A model generated the notes under the pieces. The model was given only the letters and a program-made list of their open reading frames with translations. It was not told where the DNA came from and searched no databases. Shown piece by piece: positions 1-10,822 of a DNA stretch of 64,000 bases (positions are counted from its first letter, which is position 1; each line of letters opens with the position of its first letter). The position numbers and the translations under genes were made by a program. Source of the stretch: Sialis fuliginosa (taxonomy: Eukaryota > Arthropoda > Insecta > Megaloptera > Sialidae); the NCBI GenBank assembly GCA_961205875.1, contig OY540815.1, positions 14,073,638-14,137,637 on the forward strand, in the 5' to 3' direction.

Positions 1-1430
1 AAATGTCCTTCCTTATTCCACAGGATGAAATTTTACATGAAAGAATTAAATTTTTATTCTCACATTTCTACAACTTTTTTACTGTACAAGAAATAAGTCA
101 TTCTGACCAATTGAGGTAATTATTTAATGTCTTATTATTGAAAGTAGACATACATGTATTTTATTTTTAAATGATTCTTGTTGTTGCGAATTATTCAAAA
201 GAGGAAATGTAATTTTGCACCAGTATCGACATCTCGATATTGTAATTAATAGTTGTTTCAGAGTTTACATAAATACATACATATGTTAATACATTTACAA
301 ATTACTGATACTATAAAGAAAATATATATCTATACATATAAAATATATAAAGTTACTTCAGGTGTAACTAATTAGCTCGAGGCAAAAGTGCTCTATTTAT
401 TAAGGCCAGAAACAACTGCTCTCATACTGTTGTATGCTGTTTACATTTGTCTTAGCGAAGTAATAAACTTCTTATTTGATAGCTCGCAGCAGCAGCTTTG
501 GCGTTACGAAACGGGGGGCAAAGAAAACTTAAAACGGAGATAAAAGTCGTGAAAATATTGATTCCAGTCGCATATAGAAACTCGAAGCCGTTAAATTGTA
601 TTGGATATAATATATTGAACTGATAAATAAAATGTTTAGTCGTAAAATAAATAAACGTATAATTTATTATATTTTGAATGTAACAAAAAACAATTTGTTA
701 TACAAATTTTATTCCTGAGTTAAATTATTCATTATTAAAAAAATCTTTAAAAAACAAATGAATTATAACAAAAACGAGACAATTTAATAAGAAACGTAAC
801 GATATAATAAAATGTAAAGTTTTTTTTGCCATTTTGGCATGTTCAAGAAAGAATAAAATGCTATTGTAACCGCTTATTAGCTCATATTTAGAGGGCCATA
901 AAAATTTATCGTACGTACTCAACACTATAATTATATGAAGGTTCGTGTAATTAGAACAAATAAAGGTTTAACTTCACAACGTTGGTATCGTTCGCAAAAA
1001 CAGTATATCTAAAACATTACAGCAGACGTATAACAACTATGTATTATATACAACAAGTAGATAGGTACCTATTATACAGAACATAGAAAGCATGTCTTGA
1101 AAAGTTAAAATTGAGATAACGTAAAACAAATGGGTGACATCGATATGCTCATCAGGGTAATATAAGAAAAAAATTATGAAATACAAGTGTATGTATAATG
1201 TATATATATATGTAAGTAAATTTTTGTTTTTCAGGTTAGATTTTTCGGATAAACTAATAACTATAGGTAATATAATATAATCTATAATCTATGAAGATAA
1301 AAAACAAGTTAATTGAAACGAAATTAAAAATTCCAAGTACCCAAAATGCCCGCAAAATCATCTTTATAATATTCAAAGAAAATATAATTATATTAAAAAC
1401 ATATTCAGGCTTACACAATCAAAGCCATCT
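1..1430. other. AT-rich sequence, no gene seen
   Basis: Only short stop-interrupted frames occur, with many A/T homopolymer runs and ATATGTA-like simple sequence. A pyrimidine-rich CAG at 1233-1235 could act as a splice acceptor, but nothing exon-like follows it. Nothing else is supportable here. Confidence 0.6.
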
Positions 1431-1439
1431 CGTAATAAT

Positions 1440-1690
1440 TAGTGTAGCCAGGTTTGTACGTGCACGACAAAGACAGACATAGTGAAACGTTAAAGCGGGT
1501 ACGAGATATAGCAGATTAACCCGTTAATTACATAAGGGATTAGGATGAAAGGTACGACCCACCCACGGTTCTGATTTAAAACCAATAAACGCTGTGCCCG
1601 GCTCCATTTAATTGCAAGGATTCCGTACGGATCCCGACGAATTAACACTGCCAATCTAAAAGCAACAATAATGCCCTGTTTTACGTGTCT
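1440..1690. promoter_or_regulatory. GC-richer island, possible cis-regulatory element
   Basis: This stretch stands out from its AT-rich surroundings by higher GC and fewer homopolymers. It clusters homeodomain-type cores (TTAATTAC, TTTAATTG, GAATTAACA) and a GGATTAGG core within about 150 bases. No frame stays open across it and no splice pair brackets it, so a regulatory reading is preferred over an exon. This is inference from composition only. Confidence 0.2.
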
Positions 1691-4580
1691 CTAATGTTTA
1701 TCATACATACTAGTCTACGTGTGTGTGGATGCATACGTGTTTTATTTAATCGCAGTGCTGTATTGTTTTTATTTTACTCCCTAAACTTTTTTTTATATTA
1801 TCATTAGATTTTAGCCCATGAAAAAATTCCATGACAAGTTATATGAAAGATGACCATATGGCAATATGGAAGAAAGAAATATAGAATATTAAAAATATGT
1901 CGAGAAGTTTAAAAAAAGTCGTAATTAACATGAGTCTGTACACGAAGTCTTTCAGCTTCATCAAGTTTTCTGTGAAATTCATTAACCCTGGAGGGGTCGC
2001 GGGTGTCTCACAGGCTCCAAGCAATCTTAATTTTTGTCATGAAAAAACTGACTTTGAAACATTCACATACCTTTCCCCGTACTATTCTAGTTTTCGTTAA
2101 ACTGGAAAGCAGTCCTTTAGTCGCAATCAGTGGTGAAAGAAAGTTCGCCAGAGATTGATTGTAATTTTATTGGTGATCTAGATGTTATTTTGTTTTTTAA
2201 TTAACGATCTTTAAAAGAAATACTTTATTACTTTATTTTTTTATTCACCATAATTTATATGAGATTTTGATTCCTAATAATTTCAAATAAAAAGTTAAAA
2301 AATGTACACGTGATTTTTTATTAATAAAGATTTTGCTGGAAGAATATTTTTGCGCATTTAATTAATCCAATCTCATCCAAAAAAAACTCAAACAATAATA
2401 TTATAGCGAAAAATAGGCATGGCGCCTGTAATGTGCCACGTGACCTACTATGCTATTATAGGAGATGCGACCTCTCTAGGGTTAACTGTATACATCCTTA
2501 AAATTTCCAATATATTAATAAAAATATATTACCCGTATATTCATTTTGTTCTATGTATTTTTGTTAGTGATTAATTTAAATTACATTGTAAGATTGTATA
2601 TTATCATGAATATATTATATAAAATAAAAACATACCGAAAAATCAATTTAGAACAAGTCATTATATCGATGTAAATCGCGAAACGGTTGAACTCAAGATG
2701 ATAGTTATAAGACCATTCTTATAAAGAATTTAATATTATTTATGCGTGTTTTTGACCTGACTCCAATTTATGAGAAACATGAATTTTTATTTACAATAAT
2801 AGCCATTATTAGACGCACACATGGAGTATAATCGGATCATTTTTATCTACAATAGAGAACAACCCTATTTTTTGATTTTGGTGGGTTTCATTTATTCTAT
2901 TTTTTTCTATTAAAAAATCGATTTAATTTGACTGATCTATACGTTAATATTTTATTTTAAAATAAAAAAAATAACTATACAGCTTTGCCATTCATCCAAC
3001 ATTTCTACTCCGTCAATCCACCACACACGATTTAGTTTCCGTATAATTCTGTCCTTCGCCGTTATGAAATGGGAATATTCAAGACACAGAATTAATCCAC
3101 ACATATTTTCCACGTCGTAAGTAAATTGTGCACACGTGAACTATTAGCACTTAACCGAAGGTACACACGCACTATGTAACATTTAAAAGGACCCTCAACA
3201 TAATCCTAAACAACACTGTTTTGCGTCTCACAACTTCCTACATACTTCACTAATTCTGTTCAACAACAGCAGCGGTTGGGATCGCGGTCCCTAGCATCCT
3301 TTCTGATAACGCGTTTTCTCTACCGTGGCATATTATAATTATTACAAATTAGATTTTTATGTTATAATAATATTTTTAATATCACATCGCCAATTTAATA
3401 TTAAAAACGCAAAATTCTTTAGGTACTTTTTATATTTTGTAATTAATAAACTTTTATTAACTATCCGAAAGAAAAACAAGTAGATAAATAAGGGGGGGGG
3501 AGTCCAGAGGTCTTCTTCATTTGATCTGTTCTTGGGTTTATATTTTTACTCTTAAAACAAAACTTGTATAAGAATTATTATTTTTCAACTAAAAATTTAA
3601 ACATAGATCTGGTATCATATTTTTTATGCAATAGTATATTTGGATATTTTACAACTATCTTATACAAATAAGCTGAAAGTTTTACGTCCCTGGATTAAAT
3701 AATAAACTAATTTTCATTCAAAAACATTTTGTTAATATATAAATTTTTCCCAAATACTACTACTGTTATCTACGTAGTGTTATAAGATATTTTCCAAACA
3801 CAACTAAAGTTCATCGAGGTGATAAAATTTTATTTGACTATAGATATCGCACAGTTCTCTATTAACCAAACATTACAACAGTTATCGTTTCGAATCATTA
3901 CGCTGAAACGACGTCAAGCTGAAATAAGTAAATGTCAAACAAGGCATTGTTTTACACCAGAGGTTTTAAAAATTTTAAAGAAAAATTCACTAGAACAATA
4001 ATACACTTATACCTAGTTACCTAAATATATTTTAAAAAAAATCCTAACAGACATAATTTACAACCAGAAGCAGGAAATGAGGGAAAATCTTAAATGGAAA
4101 TATGAACGATATGATTTGAAATCAAAATAATAAGTTGAGTTACAGTTCATATTTCTTAGGTACTAAAAAAATTGTACGTACATCGTCAAATTTTCCAACT
4201 ATTTACGGTAGGAAGAATAGTTATTCTAAAAATGTTTTAAAACCACTGAATTATATACCGTCCCCCGCGAGAACAGAGGGTGTGCGAGAATAAGGTAACA
4301 TTTACATCCCCTTCTATTTTATATATACACAAGTTTGTTTCGTAAATTTTCTAGCACAGGTTGTTGTACTTTAATCTTGATAATCATATTAAAGTTAGTC
4401 CCGTCTTGTTGGGATGTTACAAGGGATCTTTACTATTTTTAATAAAGTTTTAAATTATGGTTTTGATATGAGTCTAACAGAACTATATATTAACAGAGTT
4501 ATTTAAAGAAGAATATTACGATAATAATTTAAATACGAAATAAACGTATAAAATATTTTTATTCATAATAAATTTTAATT
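1691..4580. other. AT-rich sequence, no gene seen
   Basis: No supportable ORF or RNA gene. A small GC-richer patch at about 2415-2490 contains a perfect CACGTG E-box inside GCCACGTGACC, and another lies at about 3000-3330. A G-run lies at 3492-3500. All other frames are short and broken. Confidence 0.55.
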
Positions 4581-4589
4581 TTGATAAAG

Positions 4590-4979
4590 CTGTGGCGTAC
4601 CGTAGGTTTCTGCCTCCCGGGGCAGATGGAAAATTTGCCGCCTTCAATCCACAATATTATATTTTTTGTTAATTTTGATAATATTTTTTTTCGTTGCTAC
4701 CTCAAAATTATCACCCTCAATACACAATATTACATTTTCTACTAATTTTGATGACCTTTTTTTTCATTGTTACCTCAAATTTACTGCCCTCAATCCACAA
4801 TATTGCCTTTACTACTAATTTTTATAAATTTTTTTTTCATTGCTACCTCAAAAATGTCGCCCTCAATCTAAAATATTACGTTTTCTACTAATTTTGAGCA
4901 CCTTTTTTATAATAATTTAATATTTATATATATTTAAAAATGTTATTTTCAAGGGTGCCTCTGCCACGGTACGCTACTG
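4590..4979. mobile_element. Non-autonomous hAT-type transposon with 8-bp target duplication
   Basis: The left end reads CTGTGGCGTACCGTAGG. The right end, reverse complemented, reads CAGTAGCGTACCGTGGC, so the element has imperfect inverted termini sharing GCGTACCGT. It is flanked by a perfect 8-bp direct repeat, TGATAAAG, at 4582-4589 and 4980-4987. An 8-bp duplication with C(A/T)G-starting ends is the hallmark of the hAT superfamily. The 390-bp body has no transposase ORF, so it would need enzyme supplied elsewhere. Its interior is almost entirely a short tandem array (see 4637-4911). The perfect duplication suggests a fairly recent insertion, or at least little decay at the junctions. Confidence 0.85.
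4637..4911 (+). repeat. Internal tandem array of about 73-bp units in the hAT element
   Basis: Three to four degenerate units repeat the order TTGCTACCTCAAA, CCCTCAATCCACAATATT, TTTTCTACTAATTTTGA, then a T-run. They begin near 4637 (partial), 4692, 4766 and 4839. The units vary mainly in the CCCTCAAT region and T-run length. The array occupies most of the element interior, which is typical of satellite-like expansions inside MITEs. The 65-codon frame through it at 4694-4891 is a by-product of the repeat. Confidence 0.85.
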
Positions 4980-4987
4980 TGATAAAG

Positions 4988-5330
4988 GCCAAATTAATAT
5001 GAAGTACTTAGTTGATTAATAAATGTAAGGTTAAAAAAATATAAAAATATCTTATGCGGGCATTTCATTAAAATTTTCTCAAACTTTTTTAAACAAAAGT
5101 TGGAGAAAATCTAATTGCTTTTATTTTACAATACAGTATGGAATAATTAAAACAACGTGAAGCAATGTATAACTTCCAGGTGGGTTATTGCTGTCGAAAA
5201 CTCATTAAAATTCCGCCAGAATCTTAAACTATCTATAATATCCACAGTTACAATACTTTTTACATTCACATAATATGTAAGTATACGAAAATAAAAATAG
5301 CGTGATTCCACCAACCGATATAAACTTTTA
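4988..5330. other. AT-rich sequence, no gene seen
   Basis: AT-rich with A/T homopolymers. No splice pair or convincing frame was found. Confidence 0.5.
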
Positions 5331-5529
5331 CATACACAAAGCCTGCATAGTACGTCTGGGTTTGATTCCAATACAATCTGACAAATAACGGACAGTAGGA
5401 GCCCCTTCCCGAAGGCCTGGAATCGATAACATTGGACAGTTGTTGACCACTGACCTTTGCCCGCATGACGTACTCTGATACATTCATTCCTAAATGCGTT
5501 TTCACAGTCAATGGGCTGTTTTTGTTACA
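5266..5529 (-). CDS. Exon-like open frame, unidentified (or a regulatory island)
   Basis: A minus-strand frame is open from about 5529 to 5266. Its best part lies at about 5330-5511 and includes SEYVMRAKVSGQQLSNVIDS and RPSGRGSYCPLFVRLYWNQT, with two N-glycosylation-type sequons (NVS, NQT). Base composition is more GC-rich than the flanks. The end of the frame turns into AT-rich hydrophobic sequence, so any real exon would stop earlier, perhaps at a GTATGT at about 5337. There is no strong acceptor upstream. I recognise no family. The same stretch carries a DR1-type site, so it may instead be a conserved regulatory element. Confidence 0.15.
   Translation of the reverse strand, partial: CNKNSPLTVKTHLGMNVSEYVMRAKVSGQQLSNVIDSRPSGRGSYCPLFVRLYWNQTQTYYAGFVYVKVYIGWWNHAIFIFVYLHIM
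5451..5462 (-). promoter_or_regulatory. DR1 / HNF4-type nuclear receptor site
   Basis: The minus strand reads GGGCAAAGGTCA, two AGGTCA-like half sites one base apart. This is the classic DR1 arrangement bound by HNF4/RXR/COUP-TF (Seven-up) family receptors. A CRE-like ATGACGTAC follows at 5466-5474. The match is by sequence only. Confidence 0.4.
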
Positions 5530-6207
5530 CCGTTGTTATGTCGCATGTTTTTTTTTATTGATTTGTGATCAAATAAACATTATTGTTTTTGATTCAAAGA
5601 ACATGTACTTATTTATTTCGTTATTTATATCTTGAACATGATGATATAAAAAAATAATAACGATGGAGTGATTTTGTCATATTGATTTTCCAAAGCTTTC
5701 GATATTCATTTTCAAAACAATTTCAGCAATGAGAGAACTCGCGGACAGAACTTGTGATTTGTTTCACGAACATTTGTGAACATATAACACTGATAAACTG
5801 TTTACACCAGTATTCGCATCTTATACTGAGGATCCAAGCTAACAATAAATCGGCCATGACATTTAAATTTTTGCGTTAGTAACTTTACGTTAATCTATAA
5901 CTGATTGCTATTTTCTAAAATTTAATTAAATACCATTCATTATATAATTATTATAACTATATAATCTAAATTAAAGTAATTTATATATAAATTTATTTGA
6001 ATGTAAGATGTATTTCCTATGGCCAAATTAACGCCAATTCCACCTGTTTCACTGTTCTTCGTTTGATTTAAAGTTACCACTTCATCACGACCTCGAGATG
6101 AACAGATGAAAATAATACGAATCGAAGAGAGCTTGTGAGTTGTTTGTGAACGAATAATATATTTAAAAAGTAAATTTTAATCTTCTATGATAGCTATAAA
6201 ATGTATA
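5530..6207. other. AT-rich sequence, no gene seen
   Basis: No supportable coding frame. The region leads into the truncated left side of a MITE copy. Confidence 0.5.
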
Positions 6208-6617
6208 ATAGGTGTCAAAAATGTGGACATTTAAACTAATTATTACTGTAATTAATTAATTTATTATTATATTATCATAGCAACTGCTTTACAGTGATTC
6301 AAATTTGATGATTCTTTCTTTTATATCTTTTGTGTCGTAGTACTTATCATTTTGTAATCAGTAGCAAGTGTTTATCACTGCGTGCTCATTACCGGTTTTA
6401 CTTTATCCATTACTGGAGAAAAAACATAAACAAAATAAAATGCTATAATTTAAAAAAACAAAGTATATTTGCGGACAATGATAATTAAATTGATTAAATA
6501 AAGAGTTACTTGTTTTATTAGTAACATGAGTTCATGAGAATTACAAAAAGGAAGATCGTCAATCACAAAAACAGTAAACCTTGCTTTTATAGCGGCCATA
6601 ACTGGTTGCAGTACCTT
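6208..6617 (+). mobile_element. AGGTACTGG-family MITE, copy 1 (left end truncated)
   Basis: It shares with the other copies the ordered landmarks GGTGTCAAAATGTGGACAT, CATAGCAACTGCTTTACA, TTTTGTGTCGTAGTACTTAT, TACTGGAGAAAAAACATAA and AGTTACTTGTTTTATTAG. It ends at the right terminus GCGGCCATAACTGGTTGC followed by AGTACCT and then TA. The left about 150 bases found in full copies are missing, so the left duplication cannot be seen. Confidence 0.85.
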
Positions 6618-7500
6618 ATATAAGTACAATTTTTCATTTAGAATTCTAACACATACCTAATATTCATCTTTATATGAATACATTAAACAAAATAATATAC
6701 CACACTGGGTCTGGCATGATAGATGGTAAATGTAATTTTATAAAACACATACATATATGTACATATATACGGTACACATATATTGGTTGCTCCCAAGTCG
6801 TATCCTTAAGATGTCACTGGATACTGCATCATCTGCACACACATCATATAAATGAGAGAAGAGTTTTATATGTCCACTTAATCATGGACGTTCCCCGGGT
6901 GGTCGACACAATCCCCAGGGAGTCTAGGGATGTAATTCATTTTAGGGTGGACATTTATATACTACGTATATATTGATATTATATACAGTTTTGCAAAGAT
7001 ATCGTAATTGTTGACGTTTAGAATTGAATCGAAGAGGATAAATGTTATATGTGATTGAATGATTTGTGAGATCTCAATTTTTTTTTTTAGATTGAAAAAC
7101 ATTTTTATTTTTGTAAATGTTATTTGATATGCTTTTGAGGAATTATAATATCATTATTTGCGAATTATTTTGCGAATGTTTTTATGCAGCTTTCTTAAAT
7201 TTTTAAATTATTTCAACTAACAATAAGATGTATGTGTATGTTCTTACTAGATTCGACCAAATAATATTTTTGTTAATTTTAGAAGAGTGAGATTTAATTT
7301 TATATTTTCGATTGATTAAATTATTTAATATATAACAAAGATAAAGTTAATATTTAATCATTTCAAAACAATATAATGTTAAGTTCCTTTCTTCAAGTTG
7401 ATCCAACTTAAGAAATAATAATTATTTTATTATTAAGGTACTTGTATAAAAAGAACTAAAGAGGTAATTTACACAATATTTTAGGTTTCAGTGGTGATAT
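6618..7500. other. AT-rich sequence with a small GC-richer patch, no gene seen
   Basis: A 100-codon plus-strand frame crosses 6674-6976, including a less AT-rich patch at 6780-6960. It has no recognisable domain and no clear splice sites, and I do not call it a gene. The remainder is AT-rich and broken in all frames. Confidence 0.45.
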
Positions 7501-7508
7501 TGATATGT

Positions 7509-7536
7509 ATCTTGGCTTCTGGGTAGAAGCCAAGAT
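7509..7536. repeat. Perfect 12-bp stem hairpin
   Basis: ATCTTGGCTTCT, loop GGGT, AGAAGCCAAGAT: a perfect inverted repeat that would form a 12-bp stem with a 4-base loop in either strand. No other copy was seen in the window, and it is not attached to a recognised element. Confidence 0.9.
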
Positions 7537-7852
7537 CAAAAGATATTGAAATAAAAAGAGTGTTATTCTAATTATCCTATATAGTATATGCCATTTTAAT
7601 CACGCATCTAAAAAAATGTTCTTATCGGCTTTAGTTTTCGAATTCGCATTCGCAAAATTATTTTTTTTCGCACTCGTTATAAGTACTTTTATTACCCTAG
7701 TGTATACTATATTACTATACGGTATAGTCTAATCTACAGATCACAACAATAAAGCAATTAAAACACGTAATCTTTGTCAAAGAGAACAATAAAGCCCATA
7801 ACCACCCAACAATTAACTAACAAAAAAAGAAGAACTATCCACGGTCGTTTAA

Positions 7853-8035
7853 AATACCAGAACACATCCGGATGCAGTGTGCATATGTAAGCACGGATTA
7901 ACGGGCCGGAAGTGTGGCGCAAGGGACACGGTCCAGCCGCAGATGAGCGGGTACCGTGCATTCCTTACCGCGCGGAATGTGCGCTATTATTGCCGGGGCT
8001 CGTTGGAACCTGTCACCGTCACAATGACGCGGGTC
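7853..8035 (+). CDS. Exon-like segment with an EGF-type signature
   Basis: This is a GC-rich island in AT-rich DNA. The plus frame opened by the stop at 7850-7852 reads through VCICKHGLTGRKCG, whose CxCxxGxxGxxC spacing satisfies the EGF-like domain signature C-x-C-x2-{V}-x2-G-{C}-x-C. A possible acceptor AG lies at 7859-7860 (weak pyrimidine tract) and a GTAAGA donor at 8036-8041, giving an exon of about 175 bases. The part after the EGF signature has no recognisable family. The opposite strand is also open (7758-7961) and would encode a hydrophobic segment, so the coding strand is uncertain. A single signature match could be chance. Confidence 0.2.
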
Positions 8036-8041
8036 GTAAGA

Positions 8042-8630
8042 AATGCTCGATTATTTTGTATTTAACCACCAACTATTTCTGATATTTCATTATTATAGTT
8101 TTAATTTACAGATTCAGAATATTTTAACTAATGGTGGTGGAAAATGATCTCTGTACTGATTTTCAGAATAGTGATGTTGATTTTTAAATTATATTTAGTT
8201 TATTTTTTTATTTCTATGCTTGATAGCAATTTATTTTTAATTGTCAGACATTGAAATTAATCTTTTGAAGTCCGATTTATTTTTTTCATCGTCATGGAAC
8301 GAAAGGAATTAGGATTTGCTGATGGGTAGGGCGTAGCAGGTCTTAGCGAACATGATTACCATATTCTGGTTGAGGTGCAGTGAAGAATGGTTTTAAATAT
8401 ACAATATTCGATTTAAGTTATCTCAAACTGTTCGGTAGCAATCTTTTGTCTAATAAGAGTGTTACACGTTCTGATTGGTTAAATACATAATTATCGAACA
8501 ACTATTGCGTGAATCTAATAAAATATCGATATCATGTATGTAAAAACATGATATTACTAAGATTTTTTTAAATAGTGATTTCAAAAATATTTTATATAAA
8601 CATATATTTTTATATATTATATTTTAAATG
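8042..8630. other. AT-rich sequence, no gene seen
   Basis: No supportable frame. A moderately GC-richer patch at about 8290-8390 has no splice sites or motif I recognise. Confidence 0.5.
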
Positions 8631-8631
8631 A

Positions 8632-8712
8632 TAGACAAAAAAAACAGCAACACGGTGTTTTTTTTGTAATTTGTCAAAAAGACACGATGTTGCTGTTTTG
8701 TTTTTTCGGTCT
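8632..8712. repeat. Imperfect inverted repeat forming an about 75-nt hairpin
   Basis: The left arm contains AAAACAGCAACACGGTGTTT. The right arm, reverse complemented, contains AAAACAGCAACATCGTGTC. The arms extend outward through AGAC...AAAAA on both sides, and the loop is about 8-15 bases around TAATTTGTC. The geometry (roughly 25-30-bp bulged stem, short loop) resembles a miRNA precursor or a tiny foldback element. No known miRNA seed was recognised. Confidence 0.75.
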
Positions 8713-9229
8713 AAACACGACATTATATTTGAAAAAATTATCTATATGTCGTCGAACTAAATTACGTAAAACTGCCACACTCTAAGTAACGATCGCATAA
8801 ATTGATTTTTTTCTCCTTATTTACAATAAAATATTGTTATTACTTTAACACTTTCTACACACACAAAACTTTATTATTTTACAATATCTATTTATTTAAA
8901 TTTAAAGTCTTCATTACTAACGGAGTTATCGATTACAACAGAACTTTAATAAGTTTGTAAGTTATTGCATTGTCTCCAAAGAGTTCAATATAATATTCTT
9001 CTCCGAGTATAACAAACTCACTTATATAAGTGAATGCAAATAAACATATGTCAGGAAACACGGACAAAAACTATTCTATACAAGCAACGCACAAAGTGAT
9101 TTTTTGCGACGTTCTCTGCTCTGCTGCTACCTGTTGCAGACACTTTCCACTGCTACAGCTTTGTCACTTACATAACATTCGTGCAAGTAACGCAGTTAGA
9201 AAACACCTCAGAAAGTATTTTTATGTTCA
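8713..9229. other. AT-rich sequence, no gene seen
   Basis: A plus frame runs 9030-9410 from a non-ATG start. Its second half is repeat-derived (see next entry) and the first half has no recognisable feature, so it is not called as a gene. Confidence 0.45.
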
Positions 9230-9254
9230 GTTGCACATTGTGTATGTCTCGGTA

Positions 9255-9420
9255 GAATCCTTAATATATATAAAGCTCAACGTCTCTCTGTCTGTCTGTC
9301 CGTTAGTGCGCTTATCACTGGAGAACCACTTATCCGATTTACGTGTTTTTTTTTTTTATTTCATAGGTACGTTCTCTGGTCAGGTTATAGACTATATTTT
9401 GTTATGTTAGGTAACATAAC
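9255..9420 (+). repeat. Dispersed-repeat fragment with TCTG microsatellite
   Basis: AATATATATAAAGCTCAACG is followed by (TCTG)n at 9286-9300, then CCGTTAGTGCG...ATCCGATTTACG and a T-run. A phrase of the type 'ATATAAAGCTCAACGTCTGTCTGTC... accgattt' is a common interspersed-repeat layout in arthropod genomes. No coding part is attached. The family assignment is not secure. Confidence 0.5.
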
Positions 9421-9657
9421 AATTAAGCAGTGACGATAATAGTAAATAAAGTCGGAAAAAAGTTTGCCTCCAGCGCGCTATTTTGCAGTACGCTGCCTAA
9501 ACCGTTCAATATTGAACAAAATAACGTAGTAAAGAATTGTGTACATACATTCTGATAGGCCTTATGGAAGAACACAAATAATAAATATATATAAATAAAT
9601 AGTTTGTCATAAATATCGTTAACTGCAATAATTTTAAAACCAAAGATTGATTGGATA

Positions 9658-9844
9658 AACTTTTTCGGAGACCATTGTATTTTGAGTCGCTGAATCCGAA
9701 TTTGAGGTCAAAATAACACCATATCCGATTCATTTTGAAAATAACCTCAAAAAATTTAATTTTCGAGTATATAAAAATTTGTTTTTTCGCGATTATTTTC
9801 AGTGTCTCAAAATACATAAAAATACAATGGTCTCCGAAAAAGTT
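9658..9844. mobile_element. Foldback element with 26-bp perfect inverted ends
   Basis: The left end (9658-9683) and the right end (9819-9844) are exact reverse complements over 26 bases. Both begin AACTTTTTCGGAGACCATTG and continue to TATTTT. Inside, a second nested pair (TTTGAGTCGCTGAA against TCAGTGTCTCAAAA, and AATTTGAGG against CCTCAAAAAATT) extends the fold. The body is 187 bases with no coding capacity. Flanks show only ATA/ATG, so the target duplication is unclear. A 145-codon minus-strand frame (9506-9943) runs straight through it and is most likely fortuitous. Confidence 0.8.
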
Positions 9845-10780
9845 ATGTACCTTTTTTTGTGTGGCTATGTTATTATACCTACTCTTATAAAATATTGTTT
9901 TAATGAAAAGTAAAACTTCTGAATAACTCCAGTTCATATGCATACATTTTCAGGAGCTTAAAACACTAAATGTAATTTGGAATTTGGTATAAAATACATG
10001 AATATTTCACACTTTATGCCCTATATAATGAGTCATCAAAACTTTTAAGTGGCGAAATAGGAAAATATGCTCAAAGTTTTGTGTATAAACGAAATATACA
10101 TATATCAACTAAAAGGGTAGCGGGACTACGGCTAATAAAACAAAATGTTTGATTAATAAATGTAAGATGTTGTATTATAAACCAGAAGTCTCCATTTAAC
10201 ATGTAACTATTTCAAAAAATATATACTTGACAAAGTTTTTGCATAACTAATATAAATTTTTGGTTGTTTTAACAAGTTTTAATATAACTAATATTTTATA
10301 ACAAACTAAATTGACGTGAACAATATATTTTTTATTTAAACAGGCAGTAGAGGCAATCAACTCTATATTATATTGTAATTTTTACCATAATTATATAATT
10401 TTTGATGCAAGTATTATAAAATTAACATTATTAAATTGTTTTTTTGCATTAATAAATGTAGAATATTTTTTTTGAATATTAAATTATATATTGTTTTAAT
10501 GCAAACCTGCTACCAAATTGAAAAAAATACTATTATATCCATGCTTTAACGATTTTTAAACCCAAAATAATGATTAAATTAAATAATTGTATTTGATACT
10601 GTAGTTTTATTGGCTATTGGTGCATAGGTAATATTACGTTATTTACATTGACTTCATCATTACTATGAAACATGAATAAATCAAGGGCCAATAAAATAAA
10701 TACAAATCCTTTACATCGAACTGAACAATTAAAACGATAGCATCTTTAGAAATTCTTTCAACGTACGAAAAAAGTATAAT
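9845..10780. other. AT-rich sequence, no gene seen
   Basis: Extremely AT-rich. All frames are short. No structured repeat beyond homopolymers was noticed. Confidence 0.55.
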
Positions 10781-10822
10781 TGAACCTCGAGTCCGTAGAT
10801 CCAATTATTTGCGCATTGGTAT

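Noticed and set aside
9506-9943. 145-codon minus-strand ORF
   Set aside because: It runs through both arms of a foldback element, is AT-rich and shows no domain; most likely fortuitous.
10795-10815. CCGTAGATCC resembling the miR-100/miR-10 seed region
   Set aside because: The bases around it diverge from the mature miRNA and no complementary star arm lies within 100 bases, so no precursor hairpin forms.
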